A stretch of DNA of 64,000 nucleotides from an uncultured Treponema sp. Its GTDB lineage: Bacteria > Spirochaetota > Spirochaetia > Treponematales > Treponemataceae. Positions 9,909 to 18,584 of the stretch are shown here, piece by piece. Position 1 is the stretch's first letter, and each line of letters starts with the position of its first letter. The translations under genes were made by a program, and so were the position numbers. The stretch covers positions 52,848 through 116,847 of the forward strand of contig NZ_CAMHSK010000007.1 of NCBI RefSeq assembly GCF_946187725.1, written 5' to 3'. Below the pieces are notes generated by a model, which saw nothing but the letters and a program-made list of their open reading frames with translations, was not told where the DNA came from and ran no database searches.

Positions 9909-9987
9909 CTTTTCCTCCATTTTTTTATTCGCGCTTACCTTTAAGCCATGCCTCTTTGCTAGACAGAACCGCCATTATAGTAAGTTG
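9909..9987 (-). promoter_or_regulatory. Promoter and leader shared with starch locus 2
   Basis: The -10 box TATAAT reads on the minus strand at 9979-9974. The following leader contains a small hairpin (GCTTA/TAAGC, 9933-9946) and the GGAGG site. The whole block matches 38054-38132 except for one base, which falls in the hairpin loop. Sequence upstream of 9987 is unrelated between the copies, and no good -35 box is visible in either. Confidence 0.75.
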
Positions 9988-10056
9988 AATTATCCTTAAA
10001 TTTTGCTTGGAGAATGATGAAATTCTGATTTTTCTTGAGTTTTTAAAGCTTATCTC

Positions 10057-10086
10057 TTGACACGGAGGGCAATTTTTTTATATAAT
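10057..10086 (+). promoter_or_regulatory. Promoter of tRNA-Val
   Basis: Perfect consensus boxes: TTGACA (10057-10062), 18-nt spacer, TATAAT (10081-10086). The tRNA begins 24 nt after the -10 box. Confidence 0.9.
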
Positions 10087-10093
10087 AGATTTC

Positions 10094-10204
10094 AACATCA
10101 GCACTGTCTGCGGGGTTAGCTCAGTTGGTTAGAGCATCACGTTGACATCGTGGGGGTCAGTAGTTCGAATCTACTATTCCGCAAAGAGTGCTGATGTTTT
10201 TTTT
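10094..10204 (+). terminator. 12-bp leader-trailer helix enclosing tRNA-Val, followed by T-run
   Basis: AACATCAGCACT (10094-10105) is perfectly complementary to AGTGCTGATGTT (10187-10198), and the second arm runs into T residues up to 10204. The tRNA itself is the loop. This may act both as terminator and as a helix bringing the precursor ends together for processing. Confidence 0.75.
10110..10183 (+). tRNA. tRNA-Val (anticodon GAC)
   Basis: A 74-nt cloverleaf: acceptor GCGGGGT/ATTCCGC (two G-U pairs), D stem GCTC/GAGC, anticodon stem TCACG/CGTGG with loop TTGACAT (anticodon GAC), and T arm AGTAG-TTCGAAT-CTACT. The discriminator is A and CCA is not encoded (AAAG follows). It reads GUC/GUU valine codons. 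It is a single-tRNA transcription unit. Confidence 0.93.
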
Positions 10205-10261
10205 ATTTTAAAGCGCTAGAATTTCATCGTCTGCCGTTGTTCCACCCTTCGCTCGCGCTCA

Positions 10262-10286
10262 TAGCCTGATTCTTCGCATCAGGCTA
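10262..10286. repeat. REP-like hairpin
   Basis: TAGCCTGAT and ATCAGGCTA are perfect 9-bp arms with a 7-nt loop, set within a longer imperfect inverted repeat of about 80 bp (CCGTTGTTCCACCC against GGGGTTTCATAACGG). It resembles a dispersed palindromic element. A similarly styled GC-rich stretch occurs near 25284-25380. Confidence 0.45.
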
Positions 10287-10320
10287 CTTCGGGGTTTCAT
10301 AACGGAGCAGAATTTTCCGT

Positions 10321-10806
10321 TCAAATCAATTTGCGCTCTTCATTCCATTTTGCAAGTTTTTCTTCTATTATTGTGCGTTCATTTTCATATTCACTGATTT
10401 CTGCGCTTAACTTTTCTTCTTTTTCGTAATCCGTCGTCACGATTTTTTCTTTCCTTAAATCATCAAGGAGCGCGTCCAGTTCAAGGCTTCGTTTTCGTAA
10501 TTCCGTGATTTCTTTGGGCGGACGGCCGCCTTTCTTGCCGTTTTCCTTGCTTGCTGCTTTTTTCGCGTTGCTCGTCGATTTTCCGTTAAAAGAATAAAGT
10601 GATGAAATCCAAAAACGGAGAGATTTTATCTGCTGCCCCATTTCAAATTCAATATTTTCCAGATGATGGCTTTCTTCAGCGGTGAATTTGTCATCTGCGG
10701 CGTTTTTTGCCCTTTCAATCTGATTTATAATCGAAATCTGGTTCTTTAAATCTTCAAGTGCCTCGATTGCCTTGTAAATCTGCTCAGTTTTCTTAGACAT
10801 ATTCAT
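10321..10806 (-). CDS. Coiled-coil protein of unknown function
   Basis: A 161-residue charged protein that I do not recognise. It has no signal peptide or membrane segment. Two long helical heptad-like regions (about residues 5-70 and 105-160) flank a basic stretch with the AT-hook-like core GKKGGRPPK near residue 95, so DNA binding is possible. An ATG at 10806 and another at 10800 are both possible; neither has a clear ribosome site. A perfect inverted repeat (10812-10829) lies 5 nt before the start, which suggests autoregulation. It stands alone between tRNA-Val and the divergent dfx gene. It could be accessory DNA. Confidence 0.55.
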   Translation of the reverse strand: MNMSKKTEQIYKAIEALEDLKNQISIINQIERAKNAADDKFTAEESHHLENIEFEMGQQIKSLRFWISSLYSFNGKSTSNAKKAASKENGKKGGRPPKEITELRKRSLELDALLDDLRKEKIVTTDYEKEEKLSAEISEYENERTIIEEKLAKWNEERKLI

Positions 10807-10811
10807 ATTTT

Positions 10812-10829
10812 AACCTAAGATTTTAGGTT
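10812..10829. promoter_or_regulatory. Perfect inverted repeat before coiled-coil gene
   Basis: AACCTAA-GATT-TTAGGTT directly upstream of the start codon at 10806. It could be an operator or a small mRNA hairpin masking the start. On the plus strand a short T-run follows, but the stem is weak for a terminator. Confidence 0.45.
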
Positions 10830-10879
10830 TTTGCAATACCGACACAAACTTTCTTTCCAGGATAAGTCCAATATTTTTT

Positions 10880-10908
10880 TTGCTTTTTACAGATTTGGCA
10901 CTTATAAT
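10880..10908 (+). promoter_or_regulatory. Promoter of dfx
   Basis: TTGCTT (10880-10885), 17-nt spacer, TATAAT (10903-10908). The transcript would start near 10915, about 65 nt before the dfx start. Confidence 0.7.
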
Positions 10909-10922
10909 AAAAGGATAAGCAG

Positions 10923-10949
10923 GTTTCAAAACCGTTTGACTTTTGAAAC
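10923..10949 (+). promoter_or_regulatory. 9-9-9 inverted repeat in dfx leader
   Basis: GTTTCAAAA (10923-10931), 9-nt spacer, TTTTGAAAC (10941-10949), immediately downstream of the predicted transcription start. It could be an operator for a redox-responsive repressor or an RNA hairpin in the leader. Confidence 0.6.
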
Positions 10950-10979
10950 AGCATCAAATCATTTTTCAAGGGGTACTTT

Positions 10980-11354
10980 ATGGCTCAATTCTTCAGATGC
11001 AAAAAATGTGGAAAAATCTTGGAAATCGTAAACAAGGGCTGTCCAGTCGTTGTTTGCTGTGGCGAGGAAATGGTCGAACTAAAGGCAAACACAACTGACG
11101 CTGCGACAGAAAAACATGTTCCTGTAATCGAAGTAAACGGTGACAAAGTATGCGTCAAAGTCGGTTCTGCTGTTCATCCAATGGAAGAAGACCACTACAT
11201 CCAGTGGATTTGCATTGAAACAGACAAAGGCATTCAAAGAAAATACCTGAAACCAGGCGAACCACCAGAAGCAACTTTCGTTCTATCTGGCGAAAAACTT
11301 GTTGCCGCATACGAATACTGCAACAAGCACGGCCTCTGGAAAAGTCAGGCATAA
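10980..11354 (+). CDS. dfx: Desulfoferrodoxin (class I superoxide reductase)
   Basis: Reduces superoxide to hydrogen peroxide in the cytoplasm without producing oxygen, a defence suited to anaerobes. The length (124 aa) is normal for the family. Residues 1-36 form the desulforedoxin domain with centre I cysteines (CKKC near 7-10 and VCC near 27-28). The catalytic centre II ligands are visible: His in EKHVPV, His in SAVHP, His in EDHYIQW, and the Cys-His pair in YCNKHGLW. Centre I is retained, unlike the one-centre neelaredoxin of Treponema pallidum. AAGGGG lies 6 nt before ATG. It is the only protein gene on the plus strand in the first 25 kb and has its own promoter and inverted repeat. Confidence 0.95.
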   Translation: MAQFFRCKKCGKILEIVNKGCPVVVCCGEEMVELKANTTDAATEKHVPVIEVNGDKVCVKVGSAVHPMEEDHYIQWICIETDKGIQRKYLKPGEPPEATFVLSGEKLVAAYEYCNKHGLWKSQA

Positions 11355-11370
11355 TAACGAGTTTCGCTGC

Positions 11371-11390
11371 CCTGGCATTCGTGCCAGGGA
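11371..11390. terminator. UUCG-capped hairpin between convergent dfx and addA
   Basis: CCCTGGCA-TTCG-TGCCAGGG, a perfect 8-bp stem with a TTCG tetraloop on the plus strand. No T-run follows, so it may be a 3'-end stabiliser or factor-dependent terminator rather than an intrinsic terminator. Confidence 0.55.
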
Positions 11391-11416
11391 TTCAGCATGA
11401 GACCCGCAATGCAAAA

Positions 11417-14400
11417 TCAGGACTTCGCCGTCAAGTCCACTTCTTTTGCATACCGAAGATAATAAAGCACGCATCGAATTTCACTTTCATCACAGCCGAA
11501 CATCTGGCTCACGGCTCTTCTATAACACAAAAGCTGATTCCGGTAAATTTCCGGCTCGATTTTCTGGTTCGTCTTGTAATCGACAATCGTATATTTGTAC
11601 GGTGAATTCGCTTCATTTTTATAAAGCAAGTCGATTTGCCCGGAAACAATAAGCTCTTCAGCATATTCAACGCCCTCTTCCTTTGGAACGAGAGAATTTT
11701 CAATCACGCTCCTGAACGAATATTCCGTTTTTTTCCAGTCAGAGGCAATCGCTTCTTTATAAAGTGATGAATTTTCAAATTTTTTCGCCATGTCAGCGCA
11801 GAGTTCTTTGATTTTGGCGATTTTCTTGTCGCGGTTAGTGTCCCTGGCATTTTCTGTCCATTTTTCCATGCCGACATTCGAAATGAAACTCTCGTTCACG
11901 CCAATCAGTTCGCGGCCATTAATTTTGGGCTCTTCCCCAAGCACTTTTGCTTCCATGCAGGCATGCGCAATCGTACCAAAATCAGCAAAACTGAAAGCCG
12001 GGGACATTTCGGGGGCAGGAGACAGAGGATTTTCACCTTCCTCACCAAAATCTTCCATCGCAGGAATCTTTTCACCTGCGCCAACCGGAATCGTACTGGC
12101 AACAATCGCGTTAATCAGCTCATATTCAGGATTTGCAGGCTGCTCATCAAAATCAAAAGGCAGCTCCCCTTCCCTAAACATTTTAGCCGGCGCGTTTTCG
12201 CTTTCAGATGTCAGTTTGCTCGGCGAAACATACAGTTTTGGAGAAAGTTTTTCGGTTACGACATCAGCATTTTCAAATTCGCAAAGATTCTTTATATAGT
12301 CCGATTTTAACGGCTGCTGCGCGTCCTCATTCAGAACGGTCTTAAACGAATCAATGTCATTCACAAAATTAAAGGCAGGATTTTTTACATCGATTCCGCC
12401 ATCCTTGCCTTCGCACACATCCGCAAAAATCATCGGCAAAAGAAGCTGATAAATCGTCTTTGGATTCACGAAATCCTCGGTCTTCTCTTTTGGCTCCTTG
12501 AAAGGCTTTATCTCACCATTCTTTCTTTCACAGGTTTGCAGATAAGTGAAAGTCTTGTTATCAGCAGTATGCAGCTCAAATTTCCGGCATTTTTTTTCTG
12601 CCTCTGCCTCATCCTTAAATTCGCCGTTTTCACTTCCAACGATGTAAAGTTTTTCTTCAGCACGGGTGAACGCGACATAGGCAAGACGACGAAGTTCAGC
12701 CGCCTCCTGATTTTTGTTTTCCTGATCAACAAGCGAGAGAAAGTAAGTTCCGCCGATTCCTTTCTGAGAATTGCTCCAAGCAGGAGTTTTTAAGAGGAAA
12801 CCGAATTTTTCATCATAATCAATACCGCTGCCAAATTCCTTGGGAACACCTGAAGCGGCACACACGAAAACAACTTTATACTCAAGGCCTTTGCTTTTGT
12901 GAATCGTAAGAATCTGAACCGCGTCCTCGGCATCCATTACAACATCAAGTCCGTCAAGCTTACGGTCATCTTCATAAGATTTTACCATATCGATGAACGA
13001 AGCAAGACTTTGTGTTTTTTCTTCAGCAAGCCGGGCCATCTCAAACAGAATATCATAAAACGAAGAATACATTGCGACGGCTTTATTCCAAAGAGTCTCG
13101 TAACGGTAGCCCAGCTCATACCAGATGTAAGAAATTGTTTTGGTCAATTTTTCAGTCTTCAGGCGCTCATTAATGTCATCATAAATTGCCTTCAGATTCA
13201 GGATTTTCTCACTCAAATCAGAATCTAGAGAAATGGCCGCGAGAAGCTGTTCGTCAAAGGGCTTTTTGTATGGATTTTCACAATTTACGAGAACCTTTTC
13301 AACTTCGGCAAATGTAAGCGAGCAGAACGGTGAGCGCAAAACTTTTGCCCAGGCATTTTTATCTTCAGGATAGACACAAAGCTTTAAGAGAGAAATAATG
13401 TCGTTAATCGGACCGTCAGAGAAAAATCCCTTGTAAACTTCGGTTGAATACGGGATTCCGGCTTCAAGCAGAACCCTCTCGTATGCTGCCGTGGGAGTTG
13501 ATGTCCTGAAAAGAAGCGCAATGTCACTGTAGTGATATTTTTGAACAAGATTTCCGTCTTTATCCGTTGTTTTTTCCTGAAGGAGCTTGTTGATTTCGCG
13601 TGCGACAAAACTTGCCTCACAGTCGTAAGCCTTTCGCTCAAGCTCAATTCCATCAGAATTCTCAGGATTCTCAAGATTTTCAGAAGACTCGGATGATGAT
13701 GTCGAAAGTGCTTCCTCAGTTTCTTTTTTCGGATATAAGGCAAGGGTGACCTTTTTTTCTGAGAAATCGCATTTTTTCAGCTTAAAAGCAGGAACTTCAA
13801 CCCTGCGGTAATCAGCCTCAAAATTCGGAATCTGCTCTTCCCCGCTCGGGTTTTTCGGAAATTTTTCCTTCGTCATAAAAACCGCGTTCAGAGAATCATT
13901 TACCTTGAGGGCATCCGGATAATCATAACCGCCGAAAATCGTATTGAAAGAGCGGATAAGCTCAGGATTTGAGCGATAATTCGTCTTGAGTTCGATTGAG
14001 TTCTTGATTGAAGAAGACAAATTTCTGAAAACCGAAACATCTGCCCCACGGAAGCGGTAAATGCTCTGCTTGTCATCACCGACAAAGAAAAGCTTATGCG
14101 TGTCGAGCCGTTCAAGAAGATCAGAATCAAAAAGATTCGGAACAAGATAATTTCCGTCTGAATCGAATTTTTCGTTCTGGTCGCAGAGAATCAGAAGAAC
14201 ATCGCACTGAAGCTGATTGTCATCCTGAAATTCATCAATCATGATTGCATCAAATTTCTGCTGTTCAATCGAGCGGATTTCCTGATGCTCACGCAAAGTC
14301 GCCAAAGCAAGCAGGCTCACATCAGAAAAAGTCAAAAGGCCCGAAACGCGCTTAGTCCGAATCATTTCAGACTGAAAGGCCGCCAGATGAGCGAAAACTT

Positions 14401-15451
14401 TTTTCTGAAGAGCAAAGCCAGAAATCGAATTTGCGATGAGGTAAAGTTTTTCCAACATTGGCTGAAGATTTGCCTTCATTGCCGAGTAATTCGAATCCCG
14501 CCAGCAGGCAGAAAAATCACCGCCGCAATAATCAGAAACGGCCTTAAAATATGAAAGGAATCGCTTGTCAAGGAACGATTTTGCGCTCTCAACCGACTCA
14601 AAAACGCCCTCCAAAAGCGCTGGAGAGTCGGGGTTCCCTGTTTCATCTATGTAATCATAAAGTTTTCCAAGAGACTGGCTCGGCTTTGGATTTCTTGGAA
14701 GCACAATATAAGAAGAAATTTCATCATAAATCCGGGAAGTGATTGCTTTGTAATCTTCAATAAGGCATTTTTTCTGTTTTTCAAGCGACGAAGCAAAATC
14801 AATCGGTGTAAGAATCGTAGAAAACTTGAGCACAGCAGAAGCAAAAAGCTCCTCGGCAACATTTTGAATCTGGAAAACCTGCGCGATTTCTTTTATTTCT
14901 GAATCATTAAGGTGCTCCAGTACATATTTTGTTGCTTTCTGGCGGATTGTTGAGGAAATCTTTTCATCATCGAGCGTAAAATTCGGGTTAATTCCGTAAA
15001 AATGTGCGCCTTTCTTTGCGATTTCAGAAAAATAACTGTCCAGAGTCTGGATGTGCGCTCTGTCAAACTTTTCAATCGCATCCCTGGCGCGAGATTTTAT
15101 CAAATCAATGTGCGGAAAATCAGCAGGAAGAGGCTCCGTGTCCGCTTTTCGCCGAATCGGATAACCGGCAATATGATTTTTGAGGCCATAAAAGATTCTC
15201 TCTTTCATTTCATTAGCGGCTTTTTTGGTAAAAGTGAGCGTAAGAATCTTTTCACAGGGAACATTTTTCGCTTCGACAAGATAAGCGTAACGGGAAGCAA
15301 GAACAGTCGTTTTTCCGCTGCCCGCGCCTGCACTAACCACAACATTGCGAGTTTCCTTTACCGCCAAAAGCTGCTCGTCATTCAGGCCGGCCGAAAGGAG
15401 TTTCAGAGATTCATTGTCTATTTCAAAAGAACTTGCTTTATTTTCAATCAT
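11417..15451 (-). CDS. addA: ATP-dependent helicase/nuclease subunit A (AddA)
   Basis: UvrD/Rep-type helicase and RecB-type nuclease subunit of AddAB, which resects double-strand breaks for recombination. The 1344-residue length is usual for AddA. The Walker A motif VSAGAGSGKTTVLASR is near residue 40. Helicase motifs follow (DEFQDDN near 410, GDDKQSIYRFRGAD near 465, QILTIHKSKGLEY near 860). The C-terminal PD-(D/E)XK nuclease has GQIDLLY and IVDYKTN near 1295-1315. The start lies one nucleotide beyond the addB stop codon, so the two are translationally coupled. It is the last gene of the operon. Confidence 0.93.
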   Translation of the reverse strand: MIENKASSFEIDNESLKLLSAGLNDEQLLAVKETRNVVVSAGAGSGKTTVLASRYAYLVEAKNVPCEKILTLTFTKKAANEMKERIFYGLKNHIAGYPIRRKADTEPLPADFPHIDLIKSRARDAIEKFDRAHIQTLDSYFSEIAKKGAHFYGINPNFTLDDEKISSTIRQKATKYVLEHLNDSEIKEIAQVFQIQNVAEELFASAVLKFSTILTPIDFASSLEKQKKCLIEDYKAITSRIYDEISSYIVLPRNPKPSQSLGKLYDYIDETGNPDSPALLEGVFESVESAKSFLDKRFLSYFKAVSDYCGGDFSACWRDSNYSAMKANLQPMLEKLYLIANSISGFALQKKVFAHLAAFQSEMIRTKRVSGLLTFSDVSLLALATLREHQEIRSIEQQKFDAIMIDEFQDDNQLQCDVLLILCDQNEKFDSDGNYLVPNLFDSDLLERLDTHKLFFVGDDKQSIYRFRGADVSVFRNLSSSIKNSIELKTNYRSNPELIRSFNTIFGGYDYPDALKVNDSLNAVFMTKEKFPKNPSGEEQIPNFEADYRRVEVPAFKLKKCDFSEKKVTLALYPKKETEEALSTSSSESSENLENPENSDGIELERKAYDCEASFVAREINKLLQEKTTDKDGNLVQKYHYSDIALLFRTSTPTAAYERVLLEAGIPYSTEVYKGFFSDGPINDIISLLKLCVYPEDKNAWAKVLRSPFCSLTFAEVEKVLVNCENPYKKPFDEQLLAAISLDSDLSEKILNLKAIYDDINERLKTEKLTKTISYIWYELGYRYETLWNKAVAMYSSFYDILFEMARLAEEKTQSLASFIDMVKSYEDDRKLDGLDVVMDAEDAVQILTIHKSKGLEYKVVFVCAASGVPKEFGSGIDYDEKFGFLLKTPAWSNSQKGIGGTYFLSLVDQENKNQEAAELRRLAYVAFTRAEEKLYIVGSENGEFKDEAEAEKKCRKFELHTADNKTFTYLQTCERKNGEIKPFKEPKEKTEDFVNPKTIYQLLLPMIFADVCEGKDGGIDVKNPAFNFVNDIDSFKTVLNEDAQQPLKSDYIKNLCEFENADVVTEKLSPKLYVSPSKLTSESENAPAKMFREGELPFDFDEQPANPEYELINAIVASTIPVGAGEKIPAMEDFGEEGENPLSPAPEMSPAFSFADFGTIAHACMEAKVLGEEPKINGRELIGVNESFISNVGMEKWTENARDTNRDKKIAKIKELCADMAKKFENSSLYKEAIASDWKKTEYSFRSVIENSLVPKEEGVEYAEELIVSGQIDLLYKNEANSPYKYTIVDYKTNQKIEPEIYRNQLLCYRRAVSQMFGCDESEIRCVLYYLRYAKEVDLTAKS

Positions 15452-15452
15452 A

Positions 15453-18400
15453 TTAAATTTTCTCCCCGCTTACGACAAAATAGCGCCTGCAAACCGCCTG
15501 ATAATCAATGCAGTTGTCGAATCCGTCTTTTTTTGTACAGACAATCCGGGACTGATTCTGCTCCTTCACGGCAAAATTTTCATCAGTCACTTCATCGTAG
15601 AATCTTTTCGCAAATGTCAGAAATTCGCTTTCGACGAGCTTTGCGTTTTCCGGCGTCGTTCTTATGCTGGGTCTTTCTGAAATCGGCGAATTTCCAAGAT
15701 AAAACTTTTCCTCACAGGCTTTGATTGAATAGAACATCGCGCGGTCAATTTTAAGCCTTTCGCTTTCTTCAAGTGCATTTTCAAGAAGATAGACATAGAT
15801 CGGCATCTGAAAATCAATGACCGGCTCCGGTTTGCCTTCTTTTTTCTCTTTTATGAACAGATTTGAAGGATTTGAGCTCGTTTTGAAATCAACGACCGTA
15901 AATTCCCGCTCGTTTGGTGAAGCCAGAATGCAGTCAATTTTGCCCGAAAAATAATATCCTTCCTGAACGGCACCATTTTCATCATGTGGAAGTGCCTGAA
16001 CTTCCTTTTCAACCGCATAAACGGTATGACCGCGGAAAGTCTCACAGAATTTTGCGAGGCTCTTTTCGAGCATACGGAAATTCGCGTTTTCTTCAGCTTG
16101 GCTGTCCTCGCTGATTTTGTACTGAGAAGAAATCACTTTAATCGTTGTCTGGCTTGCGGTTCGACTCTCATAGGAATCAGCGAAAATCTCTTTAAAAGCG
16201 GAATTTCGGCTTTTTTCGGAAACAGCATCGTTTATCGACTTGATTAAGATTTTTTTGAAGTCCTCTCCCAGTTTTTCGGAATTTTCGCTTGCCGGACAAA
16301 GTTTCGCTTTTTTCTTCATGATTTCAGTGAAAAACAGCTCGAAAACCTTGTGATTTACGGTTCCGAGAATGAATTCATCGATAAGTTCGGCTTCGTTGTC
16401 GGGCGGATTAAGTTTGAGCACATTCTTAAAAAGCCATCTTCGCGGGCATTTGAAGTAATTTTTGAGCGTAGTCTGCGTCACCTCGATTTTTCCGAGCAGC
16501 AGAGGATTTTTCGCCCTGTGTCCTTCACGGTTTTCTTTTAAATAGCGCAGTCGTTCGCGAATCAGCTGCGTGAATTTCTCGTCTTTTTCAAACAAGCTGC
16601 AATCAGACTTTTCGCTCAGGTGAGAATTTTTCCATTTCGCAAATCCTCCGGCCTGTTTTGCGTAAATTTTTGGCAGCGATGGCGCTTTTTTTGAAGACGA
16701 ATCAAAAGAATCACCAAGGCTCAGCAAAAATTTTCGTTCTTTTGAATAGACATCTTCCCGTGCGAGCGGATTTTCGGTCATTTTTCCCATTTTTCCGTAG
16801 GCAAAACCGTATTCGCCGTTGTAAGCGTGCTTTGACGCGGTAAAATAGGCCTTTTCAATGGCAGAATGCTGGTACATCTTAACAAAATCAAAACTTGGGT
16901 CAGAATCTGCAAATCCGAGAGACAAATCAATCTCACCGAGTTTCATGAAAATCCTGCGTTTATTCTCATTTACAAAATCAAGAGGCTTAAAAGAATCAGC
17001 AAGCGAAAGCGAATCCTGCGTTGAATCCAGCACGACATGAATCTTGTAAGGAGCGGCCGCCGCAGTCCGATACGGGTAAACCTGGACAGCCCGCGACTCG
17101 CCCTGTGAAAGATACTGGACGCGGGTCAAATGTGAGACAAAAAAAGCAAACGGGGAAGCAACTTTGTAGTTTGGATAATCAGCTTCCAAATCCACAAGCT
17201 CATTAAGCGAAGAAATGCATCGGCTCAAGACATTGTTGCTCAAAATCATGTTCTGGAATTCGGCCATATCAAAGAAATTCTCACGGAAATCTTCATAGGC
17301 GGCGCGGATTTCAGCAAAAGTCCTTGCATTCACCATCGGCGGAAGTAAATCAATCAAATTCCTATACAGGTTCCGAATCAGCTCATCAGCGTTCAGGCCT
17401 GTCCCGCCGTCATTTTTGGGATTCTTAAATGCTTCATCCCAAACAGTCAGAATTTTGCCTTTTTCGTACGAAACTTCCCCGGCCGTGCAAATGCAGTTGT
17501 TCATCCGTCCGAAGAGCAGAAGGTTTTCGATTGTCGCCTTGTTATTCCAGGGCAAATCCTCATTTAAAAGAAGATTTTTAAGGCTTTCATACGAAAACTG
17601 ATTTTCAACGCAGTCCTGAATTTGAGAAAAAACTGCCCCTGCCCCATACGAGGAAAGCGGTCGGCTGTAGCGAATCGAATGAGGAATTTCATAAAGGGCA
17701 AGTTCACGGTCAATATAAGAGCCAAAATTGTCAAGATTCGGCACATTCACTGCCATATCGCTCCATTCAATTTTGTCCTCATCATGCATCTGTCTCAAAA
17801 ACAGCGCGACATCCTTCAATTCGACAGAAGAATTATCAAAAAGATACGAATCATATTCGCCTTCATTCTCAGGAACGCTCACGAAATGAATTTTTTCGAT
17901 TTCAGAAAGCTTGTGCCTGTACTGCTCCCAGTCTTCAAGAGTTTCCGGATAAATTAGAAAGTATTCCCGGCCATCACCTGAAAAATCAGGCTCAACCCAG
18001 GCCGGATCAAACAGATGATTTTCCTCAAGGAACTTGCTGTATTTTTCATAAAGGATTTCATAATCCCTGTCTTCTGCGTCAGTGAAAGCGTTTTTTCGGT
18101 AATCCTCATAGAATTTCTGGAGGGAAATGTCGCCGTCAAAGGAAAGAAAGCCTTCATTGCGGGCAGAATCAAGGCAGTCTTTCTGGCGGTCACGAAGATT
18201 TTTCCACATTTTGAGCGAGGGCAAAATCGAAGAAAGCCAGTCCGAAAACGAAGCTGCTTCTCCGGCAAATTTTTCGATAATCAGGCTCTTGAAGAACGGC
18301 TTTGCGGCATTGCTTTCAATCAGACAGCTTGCAAAAATCTTCCTCATAATAGAAGGAACTGTCTTTAAATCAGAAAGTTCAGCGCGGATGCACTCTCCCT

Positions 18401-18563
18401 TGAAGTTATCCCATGCGATAAAGCGTTCCATTGCGACGGCCTTTACGCCCGTGTTTTTAATTGCCCAGTCAGCCCACTTCTGGCAGGCAATATCGGTCGG
18501 AAAAACAAAAACCGCATCCTGATTTCTGATTTGCTCTTTGAGAATTTTCTGAACTGTCTCCAT
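15453..18563 (-). CDS. addB: AddB-type helicase/nuclease subunit
   Basis: Partner of AddA in double-strand break processing and Chi-type recognition. The 1036-residue product has a degenerate helicase-like N-terminal two-thirds and a clear C-terminal PD-(D/E)XK nuclease (SGKIDCILASP and TVVDFKTSS near residues 870-900). A Cys in YFKCPRRWLF near 710 and three Cys near the C-terminus (C-x8-C-x6-C) could ligate the iron-sulfur cluster typical of AddB; the spacing differs somewhat from the Bacillus protein, so this is inference. The N-terminal Walker motif is not obvious. It is preceded by the phosphatase gene with a 21-nt gap. Confidence 0.85.
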   Translation of the reverse strand: METVQKILKEQIRNQDAVFVFPTDIACQKWADWAIKNTGVKAVAMERFIAWDNFKGECIRAELSDLKTVPSIMRKIFASCLIESNAAKPFFKSLIIEKFAGEAASFSDWLSSILPSLKMWKNLRDRQKDCLDSARNEGFLSFDGDISLQKFYEDYRKNAFTDAEDRDYEILYEKYSKFLEENHLFDPAWVEPDFSGDGREYFLIYPETLEDWEQYRHKLSEIEKIHFVSVPENEGEYDSYLFDNSSVELKDVALFLRQMHDEDKIEWSDMAVNVPNLDNFGSYIDRELALYEIPHSIRYSRPLSSYGAGAVFSQIQDCVENQFSYESLKNLLLNEDLPWNNKATIENLLLFGRMNNCICTAGEVSYEKGKILTVWDEAFKNPKNDGGTGLNADELIRNLYRNLIDLLPPMVNARTFAEIRAAYEDFRENFFDMAEFQNMILSNNVLSRCISSLNELVDLEADYPNYKVASPFAFFVSHLTRVQYLSQGESRAVQVYPYRTAAAAPYKIHVVLDSTQDSLSLADSFKPLDFVNENKRRIFMKLGEIDLSLGFADSDPSFDFVKMYQHSAIEKAYFTASKHAYNGEYGFAYGKMGKMTENPLAREDVYSKERKFLLSLGDSFDSSSKKAPSLPKIYAKQAGGFAKWKNSHLSEKSDCSLFEKDEKFTQLIRERLRYLKENREGHRAKNPLLLGKIEVTQTTLKNYFKCPRRWLFKNVLKLNPPDNEAELIDEFILGTVNHKVFELFFTEIMKKKAKLCPASENSEKLGEDFKKILIKSINDAVSEKSRNSAFKEIFADSYESRTASQTTIKVISSQYKISEDSQAEENANFRMLEKSLAKFCETFRGHTVYAVEKEVQALPHDENGAVQEGYYFSGKIDCILASPNEREFTVVDFKTSSNPSNLFIKEKKEGKPEPVIDFQMPIYVYLLENALEESERLKIDRAMFYSIKACEEKFYLGNSPISERPSIRTTPENAKLVESEFLTFAKRFYDEVTDENFAVKEQNQSRIVCTKKDGFDNCIDYQAVCRRYFVVSGEKI

Positions 18564-18584
18564 AAAAAATCCTGTTTAATTAAA

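Noticed and set aside
11371..11390. Intrinsic terminator for dfx
   Set aside because: The stem is perfect but no T-run follows on either strand, so I list it only as a hairpin with uncertain role.
15002..15724. Long frame on the plus strand opposite addA/addB
   Set aside because: It lies entirely opposite two well-supported genes, lacks a ribosome site and has basic, Phe-rich shadow composition.
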